Shown here piece after piece: positions 56,073 through 64,000 of a stretch of DNA of 64,000 bases. Position 1 is the stretch's first letter; each line of letters begins with the position of its first letter. The notes below the pieces were generated by a model. It searched no databases. It saw only the letters and a list, made by a program, of their open reading frames with translations, and had not been told where the DNA came from. The position numbers and the translations under genes are program-made. This DNA comes from Myotis daubentonii. Lineage: Eukaryota > Chordata > Mammalia > Chiroptera > Vespertilionidae. The stretch spans positions 106,198,102 to 106,262,101 of the forward strand of contig NC_081861.1 in NCBI RefSeq assembly GCF_963259705.1, written 5' to 3'.

Positions 56073-57012
56073 CTAGTGGCCTGGCACAAGAAATTCATGC
56101 ACATTAAAAGGGGATTAATTAGAGGAAATATTTTAATATTGCTATTTGCCCTTTATAATAGAAGTGTCAGGGATGAAAGAAAATTAGTAAAATGTATATG
56201 AAAAATCTTCCTCCTGTCAGAGTCTGGGGTGCACCAAAGGACCCAGAGTCGAGTCCCCACCCACCCATGTGCACCTTGAAATCATGTGAGACCCAGCCCC
56301 AGCCAGCCCCATCCCCATTGGGCTAGATCCAGACCCAGCCAGTCTCACTCTTGTCAAGCCCTACCAGGAGAGGGGTGCAGCCTGAGGCCCCCCATCAAGC
56401 CCCACCAGGTTGGGGGCACAGACTGATGTCCCCCGGCCCAACGCTAGGATGGTGGATGCGGCCTGAGGTCCCCTGGCCCGGGGCAAGGGGAGCATCCTGA
56501 GGTGCCCTGGCCCAGAACCAGGGTGCGGGGTGCACCTTGAGGTCCCCTGTCAAGCCCCGCCTGGCAGGGGGCGTGACTTCAGGTCCCCCAACCGGGTTCT
56601 GGGGTAGGGGATGCAGCCTGAGGTCCCCCATAAAACCCCACTAGGTGGGGGCATGGCCTGAGTTCCCCCGTCAAGCTGTGCAGGGTCAGGGGCATGGCCT
56701 GAGGTCCCCCGGCCTGGCACCAGGGTGGGGGGAACAGCCTCAGGTCCCCTGGCCTGGTGCTGGGGTGGGGGGTGCAGGCTGAGGTCCCCCAGCCCAAGGT
56801 GGGGGGAGCAGCCTGAGGTACCCCAGCCCAGCAACAGGGTGGGGGATGCACCTTGAGGTCCCTTGTCAAGCCGTGCTGGGTTGGGGGCATGGCCTGAGGT
56901 CCCCTGTCAAGCTCCATGGGGGGGGGTGCAGCCTCAGGTCCCTGCTGATTGCTCATTAAGGCTTTGTGATAGAGTGACAGTCAATATACATATCCCCTCT
57001 TTATTATATAGA
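56073..57012 (-). mobile_element. Helitron with internal 40-60 bp repeats
   Basis: 3' end CTAGTGGCCTGGCAC with a weak hairpin at 56073; 5' end 'cctctttattatataga' at 57012. The interior repeats 'cctgaggtcccc..gcccag' about a dozen times. It splits the L1 ORF2 at a clean A/T site. The open frames of 78-125 codons come from the repeat. Confidence 0.82.
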
Positions 57013-58496
57013 ATTATTATATACGATGATACTGAAAGTCCTGATAGCTACAGCAATCAGACAAAAAGAAGAGATAAAAGCATCCAAATGGGAAAGGAGG
57101 AAGTAAAACTCTAATTATTCCTAGATGACATGATAGTGTACACAGAAAATCCTAAAGACTCCAATAGGAAACTACCAGACTTAATAAATGAATTTGGCAA
57201 GGTAGCAGGATACAAAATCAACATTGATAAATTGATGGCCTTTTTTATACAACTATAATGAACTGTCAGCAAAGAGAAACTAAAAATACAGACATTTATC
57301 ATTGCAACAACATAAACTTAACCAAGGAGGTAAAAGACCTGTATTTGTAAAACTATAGGACATCAAAAAGGAAATAGAGGAAGATACAAGCAAATGGATA
57401 TGTATATCATGTTCATGGATTGGAATACTTAACATACTAGTAATTATAATATCCATATGACCCAAAGCAATATATAGATTCCACACAATCCTTATTAAAA
57501 TACCAATAACATACTTCATAGAACTAGGATTAAAAACTCCAAAAATTTGTATAGAATCATAAAAACCTCAAATACCTGCAGCACTCTTGAGAAAGAAGTT
57601 CAAATTTGGAGGGATTACAATACCAAATGTCAAACTATTCTACAAAGCCATTATAATCAAAGCAGCCTGGTACTGTCACAAGAACAAGCATATAGACCAA
57701 TGGAACAGAACAGAATCATGAGAAATTGACCCACAACATCACAATGAATTAATATTTGACAAAAGAGTCAAAAACATACACTGGATTCAAGACAGTCACT
57801 TCAACAAATAGCGCTTAGAAAACTAGACAGACACGTGAAAAACATGAAACTAGATGACCTACTTACACCATATACATAAATAAACTCAAAATGGGTAAAA
57901 GACTTAAATATAAGAAATGAAACCATAAATATCTTAGAAAAAACATAGGCAGTAAAATCTCAGATATCTCTTAAAAAAATTGTTACCAATACATCTCCAG
58001 GGGTAAGAGAAACAAAGGGAAAAACAACAAGCAAACAAATGGGACTACATCAAAATAAAAAAAACTTTTGCATAGCAAAAGAAATGACCATCAAAATGAA
58101 AAGGAAACCCACTGTATGGTAGAACATATTTGCCAATAGTAAATCTGATGAGGTTAACATCCACAATATATAAAGTACTCATACAACTCAACAAAAGGTA
58201 GACAAACAATCCAATTAAAAATGGGCAGGGGACCTGAATAGACATTTCTTCAAACAGGACATATAAATGGTCAAGAAACATATGGAACAATGATCAGTCA
58301 CTAATCCTCAGAGAAATGCAAATTAAAACTACAATTTGATATGACCTCACACCTGTCAGAATTGCTATTATCAAAAAATCAATAAACAACAAGTGCTGCC
58401 AAGAATGTAGAAAAAAGGAACACTAGTTCACTGCTGGTGGGAATGCAGATTCATTCAGCCACTATGGAAAATAGTATGGAGCTTCGTAAAAAAAAT

Positions 58497-58528
58497 AAAA
58501 TAAATAAATAAATAAAAATAAATAAATA

Positions 58529-58626
<98 letters not shown>
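58497..58626. repeat. (AAAT)n-(GAAA)n microsatellite
   Basis: AAAT units to about 58528, then about 24 GAAA units, inside L1 ORF2. Confidence 0.95.
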
Positions 58627-59072
58627 ACTTAATTTTGATCCAGTGATTCCATTTCTAGGAATATATGCTAAAAACCCTGAAACACCAATCAGGGTTTTTA
58701 TGCATCCCTATATTTATAGAAACATTATTTATATTAGTAGCTAAGATTTGGAAACACACCAAGTACCCATCAGTAAATGAATGGATAAAAAAAGCTACAG
58801 TACATTTACACAATGGAATACTATGCAGTTATAAAAAAGAGGGATCTCTTAACCTTTGGGGCAGCATAAAGACCTGGAGACTATTATGTTAAATGAAATA
58901 AGCTAAGCTGAAAAAAAAACAAATATCATATGATCTTACTTGTGGAATCTAATGAACAAAGTGAATTGACCAAAAAAATAAGACCCGAAGCATGGAGGCA
59001 TGGGACAGACTGACATACTCAATGTGGTGGTGGGGGGATGAGAAGAGATATACCAAAGAACTTACATACTTA

Positions 59073-59384
59073 CTAGAGGCCAAGTGCATGTATTTGTGCA
59101 CCAGTGGGGTCCCTTGGCCTGGCCTGTGGGGACTGGGCCAAAACAGGCTCTCTGACATCTGCAGAGGGATCCCATATTGCGAGAGAGCAGTTCTTGAGTG
59201 ACGCACCCCAGCATCAGGCTCCCTCCTCTCTGGTTCTGGATGCATCACTCGAGAACCCCAACTGCCAAGTGACTGCAGCTAGGCAGCTCCTGCATTGAGC
59301 ATCTACCCCCTGGTGGTCAGTGTGCATTATAGCTACTGGCTGGTCGGCTGGTCGGCCGGTTGCTTAGGCTTTTATATATATAGA
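59073..59384 (-). mobile_element. HeliBat-type Helitron (short)
   Basis: CTAGAGGCCAAGTGCATG at 59073; 5' end 'gcttttatatatataga' at 59384. It carries CTACCCCCTGGTGG (59303-59316), one mismatch from the CTCF core. The next Helitron begins at the next base. Confidence 0.8.
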
Positions 59385-59778
59385 CTAGCGGCCCAGTGCC
59401 TGTGGGGATTGAGCCAAAACTTGCTCTCTGACATCCCTTGAGGGGTCCCAGATTGTGAGAGGGCACAGGCCAGGTCGAGGGACCCCTCCAGTGCATGAAT
59501 CCATGCATCAAGCCTTCAACATCCCCTGAGGTGTCCCAGATTGCTAGAGGGCACAGGCCAGGCTGAAGGATTCATTTACCGGGCCTCTAGTATGCATATA
59601 AGATCTTTGGTTAATCCCTTTCCATGTCCCTCCTCCCCATCCATCTGAGATTCATCAGTCTGTTCCATGTTTTCATGCTTGTGGTTTCCACTCCTGTGTT
59701 GAGCGCCTGCCCCCTGGTGGTCAGTGCGCATCATAGCTACCAGCTGGTCAGCTGGTCGCTTAGGCTTTTTTATATAGA
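59385..59778. mobile_element. Rearranged Helitron pieces around an L1 3' UTR fragment
   Basis: 59385-59590 begins as a minus-strand 3' end (CTAGCGGCCCAGTGCC) yet ends as a plus-strand 3' end (GGGCCTCTAG). Its plus-strand terminal ~100 bp, with 'cccagattg..agagggcacaggccagg', is duplicated in tandem. 59591-59690 is antisense L1 3' UTR. 59691-59778 is the 5' part of a minus-strand Helitron ending 'ttttttatataga'. A complex of several insertions. Confidence 0.6.
59707..59720 (-). promoter_or_regulatory. CTCF-core match in Helitron fragment
   Basis: CTGCCCCCTGGTGG on plus, exact to the core on minus. The partner arm is absent because the fragment begins just before it. Confidence 0.5.
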
Positions 59779-60147
59779 CTAGAAGCCTGGTGCACGAATT
59801 CATGCACGAGTGGGGTCTTTGGCCTGGTTGGTGATTAGGGCTGGTCGGGGCTGTCTCCCATCCCAATCAGGGCCTGGGGACAATTGGGGCTTGCCCAGCT
59901 GTGGGGTGTGGCCACGGAAGGTTGGCCAGCTGGCTGGGGCCATGGAATGTTGGTGGGCTGGCTGGGAGTAGGGGCCATGGGAGGTTGGTGGGCCCTGGGA
60001 AGTTGGCTGTGAGGGTGCACTGACCACCAGGGTGCAGCTTCTGCATTGAGTGTCTGCCCTGTGGTGGTCAGTGAGCATCATAGCGACCGGTTGATCACTC
60101 ATTTGGTCGTTTGGTAGTTCAATCACTTAGGCTTTTAACTATATAGA
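59779..60147 (-). mobile_element. HeliBat-type Helitron
   Basis: CTAGAAGCCTGGTGCACG at 59779, near-perfect hairpin 'gtgcacgaattcatgcac', 5' end 'cttttaactatataga' at 60147. A degraded CTCF-like pair lies at 60024-60067. Confidence 0.85.
60024..60067. promoter_or_regulatory. Degraded inverted CTCF-like pair
   Basis: CCACCAGGGTGCAG and CTGCCCTGTGGTGG keep position and orientation with one core defect each. Confidence 0.3.
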
Positions 60148-60420
60148 TATGCATAGCCCATGGGCCTGGACAATAGTGTGATGAAGACCTGGGGGTGTAG
60201 GGATAGGTACAGGGGGGTAAGTGGGGGTATGGGAAACATCTATAATACTATCAACAATAACAATATATTTAAATAAATTTAAACCAAAAAATATAATAAA
60301 ACATGAGTTATAGCAATAGCAGTTAATAGGGAAGTTCATAGATAAAATTAGCCTACATTCTGAATAAAGAAACACAAAAATTTAAGCTAATTTTACACCT
60401 CAAGAAGCAATAAAATGAAA
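60148..60420. other. AT-rich sequence, nothing recognised
   Basis: A short C-rich-antisense patch may be an L1 3' UTR trace. No gene. Confidence 0.35.
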
Positions 60421-61080
60421 AACAAAGTAGGTCCAAAATTACCAGGAGAAAGGAAATAACAAAATCAAAGTTGAGATAAATAGAATACAGACTAAAAAAA
60501 CAAAAACAAACAAAAAAATACACTTTTTAAGAAAAGTTGATATTTTGCAATGATAAGCAAAATATATGAGTCTTTATCTAGACTTACTAAGAAACAGAGA
60601 AGTGAGAGATCAAATAAGTAAAATAAAAAACGAAAGAGAAGACATTACATATGCCACAACAGAAATAGAAGGATAAATAAAATATGGACAATTATACACC
60701 AACAAATTGAATGAATTAGAAGTAAATAAATTCTTTGAAGCACATTTTACCAAGAGTGAATCAGGAAGAAATAGAAAATATGAACAGACCAATTACTAGT
60801 AAGGAGGTTGAATCAATAACCAAAGAGTTCCCATCAGAAAAAAAGTCAGGTACAAGATGGAGTCTCTGGTGAATTCTACCAAACATTTAAATAATCAATG
60901 AACCCTTTTCAAACTATAATAGAAAATGGAAATGTAGGGCATAATTCCAAGTTCACTTTATGAAGCCAGCATTACATTGATACCAAAGCCAGGCAAGAAC
61001 ACTACAAGAAAATTATACTTTCTCCCTTTACTCTGTTAATAGTTGTTTTATGTATTTTGCTGTTCCCAGTTTGGGTGCAT
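60421..61080 (+). repeat. L1 ORF2 fragment, sense, then a short inverted piece
   Basis: 60421-61010 follows sense ORF2 ('accaacaaattgaatgaatt', 'gccagcattacattgatacc'). 61012-61080 switches to antisense endonuclease-region wording ('tgtattttgctgttcccagt'). Decayed. Confidence 0.55.
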
Positions 61081-61222
61081 ATCTATCTATATCTATATCT
61101 ATATATCTATATCTATATCTATATCTATATCTATATCTATATCTATATCTATATCTATATCTATATCTATATCTATATCTATATCTATATCTATATCTAT
61201 ATCATCAATCTATATCATCTAT
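61081..61222. repeat. (ATCTAT)n hexanucleotide array
   Basis: More than 20 units, slightly interrupted at the end. The Tyr-Leu/Ile-Tyr/Ile-Ser open frames are a by-product. Confidence 0.95.
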
Positions 61223-61412
61223 ATCTATATCTATATAGCAATAATATGCAAATGAGGTCAAGGCTCCATAATGGTCACAACCAGCTCAGGAGGAGGGGCC
61301 AAGTGGCCCCGAATCTGAGAGAACAACACGCAGGTGAAGCCCGGAACCTGAGAGATCAACACAGAGGGGTGCCTGCTCTGAGCCTCCAATGCGGCTGTGG
61401 AGAGAGCCCAGT

Positions 61413-61457
<45 letters not shown>

Positions 61458-61606
61458 ACGCCTGTTCCGAGCATTCACAGCCAGACTGCAGTGGACCTAA
61501 ACTGTCAGTAGGACATCCCTTGAGGGGTCCTGGACTGTGAGAGTGGGGAGGCTGGTCTGAGGCACCCCCACCCCCAGTGCAAGGATTTTGTGCACCAGGC
61601 CTCTAG
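61223..61606 (+). mobile_element. Helitron whose 5' end merges with the hexamer array
   Basis: 3' end 'tgcaaggattttgtgcaccaggcctctag' region with CTAG at 61603-61606 and T after. 5' terminus 'ctatatagcaataatatgcaaatgaggtc' lacks a clean TCCTATATAATAAAAG, so the left limit is approximate. Contains a CA repeat. Confidence 0.7.
61415..61456. repeat. (CA)n microsatellite inside a Helitron
   Basis: About 20 CA units. Confidence 0.95.
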
Positions 61607-61640
61607 TTTATTAATAAGTATCATGTTTCTTTCATGTAAT

Positions 61641-62387
61641 TGCCGGGGTCCAACCCCAGCGGGTCCAGGGGTCCCCAAAGGTGTGGACGGAGTCGGCGAA
61701 GAAGGAAGGACATGGAGACAGGGTTCAGTTGATCAGCAGCCTAGCCAGGATCTCCAGCCAAGTTCTGGTCTCGATCTCCAGAGAGGTTCTGCTCAGGTTC
61801 TCCAGTCAGGTTCAGTCACCAGGTTCTAGTCAGGCTCTCCTGCCAATCTCCGCAGTCAGGTTCAGTCCAGGATCCCCTGCCATGCTCTCTCGCCAGGCTC
61901 CGCCTCCAGGCTCCGAGGCCAGTCCCTGTCCAGGATCCTCCGGCATGCTCTCTCCAGCGAAGTTCTTCTGTCCCTAGAGAACGTTCTGTGTAGGTTCTGT
62001 GCCTAGGCTCTGTCTCTCTTGGTCCTGTCTTCCAAGCCCTGTGTCTTGCTGTCTTGTTACATCTGTATTTATACCAGTTCATTTTAATCCTGTCAATCTC
62101 TATTACAAAGGTTAGGGCATTTCTTATCTCCATTCCAGGGAGTAAAGATTATGTAGCTTAAGCATGATTGTTTGTAGTTAAATTGATTAACTACCCGCCT
62201 GGCACTTGGTTAAAAGGTTTTATTCCCTCCCTAACTTCAGGGGAAAATCCCTACCTGGGGAAACAACCTTTCTCGGAGAGGTGACCTTGGTTAAAACACA
62301 GCGCCAAGAAGGTGAGCAAACATATTAAGAACAGTATTCCATATATGCCAGGCCCTTGAAACAGCAAGGATGGACCGGCTCCCGGCA
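61641..62387 (-). mobile_element. Solo LTR, same family as 46613-47455
   Basis: Minus strand TGCCGGGAGCCGG to GACCCCGGCA. 'atgtaat' on both sides (61634-61640, 62388-62394). 747 bp, shorter than the other copy mainly by fewer units in the internal repeat. TATA-like 'tataaatacag' on minus. No internal genes. Confidence 0.9.
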
Positions 62388-62404
62388 ATGTAATGTCCCA
62401 TTTA

Positions 62405-63022
62405 TCCTATATAATAAAAGAGAAACATGCAAATTAACCATCCCACAAGCCACACCCACCAGCCACGCCCATCAGCCAATCTGGAGCAAGTATGCAAATT
62501 AACACAACTAAGATGGCGGCGGCCACGAATCTGGAGTGAGCAGGAGGCTTGGGTTGCCCCCAGAGATGGAAGAAGCCAAGCTTCTTGCCTGCCCTGGCTG
62601 ACCCTGGGTTCCACTCAAGGCTACAAAGTTTCAATTATAGAAGATATATAAATCCCAGATACCTGCTTCCAGCCTGCCAAAAAAAGAGAAAAAGGAAAAA
62701 GGAGAGGCTGGGAGCTTGGGTCACCAGGGGGTGTGGCCAGACTGCAAACAGCCATCAGCCCCTCACCAGGCTGGCCAGGCAACCCAGCAGGGACCCCCAC
62801 CCTGAAGGGGCTGTGGCCAGCCTGCAAACAACCATCAGCCACTCACCCAGGCTGGCCACACCCTCATGGGGTGAGGGTCCCCGCTTGGGGGCTTGGCCAG
62901 CCTGCAAACAGCCATCAGCCCCTCACCCAGGCTGGCCAGGCACCCCAGTGGGACCCCCCACCCTGATCCAGGACACCCTTCAGGGCAAACCAGCCAGCCC
63001 CCACCCATGCACCAGGCCTCTA
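62405..63022 (+). mobile_element. Composite Helitron, first half (complete)
   Basis: A|TCCTATATAATAAAAGAG at 62405. The 5' region has two ATGCAAAT octamers, CCAAT ('cagccaatctgg') and a YY1 site ('aagatggcggc', about 62510). It ends 'catgcaccaggcctcta' directly before the second half. Repeat blocks as at 1-639. Confidence 0.9.
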
Positions 63023-63484
63023 TTCTATATAATAAAAGGGTAATATGCAAATTGACCCTAACAGCAGAACAACTGGGAATGACTGGTCACTATGACACAC
63101 ACTGACCACCAGGGGGCAGACGCTCAATGCAGGAGCTGCCCCCTGGTGGTCAGTGTGCTCCCACAGGGGGAGCTCTGCTCAGCCACAAGCCAGGCTGATG
63201 GCTGCCAGCACAGCGGTGGTGGTGGGAGCCTCTCCCGACTCCTCAGCAGGACTAAGGATATCCGACTGCAGCTTAGGCCTGCTCCTCGCTGGCAAGTGGA
63301 CATCCCCCAAGGACTCCCAGGCTGCCAGAGGGATGTCTGACTGCCAGCTTAGGCCCGATCCCCCGGGGAGTGTGCCTAAGCCAGCAGGTGGACAACCCCT
63401 GAGGGGTCCCAGACTGCGAGAGGACACAGGCCAGGCTGAGGGACCCCCCCAGAGTGCACAAATTTTTGTGCATGAGGCCTCTAG
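63023..63484 (+). mobile_element. Composite Helitron, second half (CTCF-hairpin subfamily)
   Basis: Starts TTCTATATAATAAAAGGG (second base changed from C), ends with hairpin 'gtgcacaaatttttgtgcat' and CTAG (63481-63484), then T. Best-preserved example of the CTCF hairpin. Confidence 0.92.
63100..63155. promoter_or_regulatory. 20-bp inverted repeat with two exact CTCF-core matches
   Basis: CACTGACCACCAGGGGGCAG (63100-63119) and its exact reverse complement (63136-63155), 16-base loop. Cores at 63106-63119 and 63136-63149 point toward each other. Confidence 0.65.
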
Positions 63485-63982
63485 TCATTATATAATTCCC
63501 ATAATCAAATAAATACTTAAATGTTAGAATTGAAACCATAAAAATCCTAGAAGTAAACGTAGGCAATAAAATCTCAGACATTTCTCATAGCAATATTTTT
63601 TGGATCTATCCCCTCGGGCAAGGTCAACAAAAGAAAAGATCAACAAATGGGATTACATCAAACTAAAAAGTTTTGGCACAGTGAAGAAAACTTTCAACAA
63701 AATTAAAAGAAAAGCCATTGATTGGGAGAACATTTTTGCTAACTATACATATGATAAGCACTTAATATCCAAAATTTATATAAAACTTATAAAACTCAAA
63801 ACAAAACAAAACACTAAACAATCCAATTTAAAAATGGGAATAATATATAAATACACATTTCTCTGAAGAAGACATATAGATGGCCAACAGACATATGAAA
63901 AGATGCTCATTGTCACTAATCATCAGAGAAATGCAAATTAAAACCACAATGAAATATAACCTCAGACATGTAAGAATAGCCA
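63485..63982 (+). repeat. L1 ORF2 3' fragment (sense)
   Basis: Follows the C-terminal region of ORF2 ('aatcctagaagtaaacgtag', 'gggaataatatataaataca'). Many stops. Interrupted at its end by a new Helitron terminus. Confidence 0.65.
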
Positions 63983-64000
63983 TCTTATATAATAAAAGGC
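63983..64000 (+). mobile_element. Helitron 5' terminus cut by window end
   Basis: TCTTATATAATAAAAGGC preceded by A: the start of another HeliBat-type element. Confidence 0.8.

Larger units (their letters stand above)
53576..58960 (+). mobile_element. Sense-strand L1 with internal deletion, split by a Helitron
   Basis: 5' UTR from about 53576 (similar to the 5' UTR of the half-L1 at 6656-9049). ORF1 N-part at 54414-54608. A jump near 54700 leads into mid ORF2. ORF2 continues to 56072 and from 57013 to about 58900. The RT active site reads FLDDM near 57117-57135. The 3' UTR ends near 58960. Rest of ORF1 and the endonuclease region are missing. All frames broken. Confidence 0.75.

Noticed and set aside
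61043..61255. Ile-Tyr/Tyr-Leu repeat proteins
   Set aside because: Translation of the ATCTAT array in different frames.

Overview
The window is a stretch of mammalian nuclear DNA with no host gene that I can support. It is almost wall-to-wall transposable elements. The mix points to a vesper bat (Vespertilionidae, Myotis-like). There are many rolling-circle Helitrons of the HeliBat type, which start TCCTATATAATAAAAG, end in a GTGCAC hairpin followed by CTAG, and sit between A and T. There are tRNA-derived VES SINEs, short hAT elements including two SPIN-like copies, and bat-type LINE-1 with deep nesting. The species call is inference from repeat content.

Layout. 1-4.1 kb: a truncated composite Helitron, an L2 fragment split by a hAT element, and three head-to-tail Helitrons. 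4.1-10.4 kb: an old antisense L1 split by a 1.1-kb Helitron, a target-site-duplicated half-L1 (ORF1 only) and a SPIN-like hAT. 10.4-16.8 kb: L1 pieces, VES SINEs, SPIN, simple repeats and MLT1. 16.8-18.8 kb: four Helitrons in tandem. 18.9-25.6 kb: a Tigger/MER2 element and a decayed ERVL-like retrovirus split by three tandem Helitrons, two VES and an MLT1. 25.6-29.5 kb: an L1 tail with a Helitron inside, then a small Helitron abutting a 2.5-kb Helitron that contains an MLT1 piece, an ERV LTR piece and an intronless TFPT retropseudogene. 29.5-52.8 kb: one old L1 taken apart by nested insertions, chiefly a 13.6-kb stack of three younger L1s. 53.6-59 kb: a sense-strand L1 broken by a Helitron. 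59-64 kb: Helitron clusters, an ATCTAT array, a solo LTR, a complete composite Helitron, and the first 18 bases of another Helitron at the window edge.

No element is intact. No Rep/helicase ORF is visible in any Helitron, so all are non-autonomous. The L1 open frames are broken by stops and frameshifts. The TFPT copy has stops and frameshifts.

The most interesting signal is in the Helitrons. One common subfamily carries a 20-bp inverted repeat whose arms each match the 14-base core consensus of CTCF (CCASYAGRKGGCRS), in convergent orientation. Eleven exact core matches and about as many near matches occur in the window, essentially all inside Helitrons. The 5' ends of another subfamily carry octamer, CCAAT and YY1-like sites. 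The Helitrons here therefore look like vehicles that spread regulatory sites. A Helitron carrying a TFPT retrocopy plus pieces of other repeats is the second point worth following.
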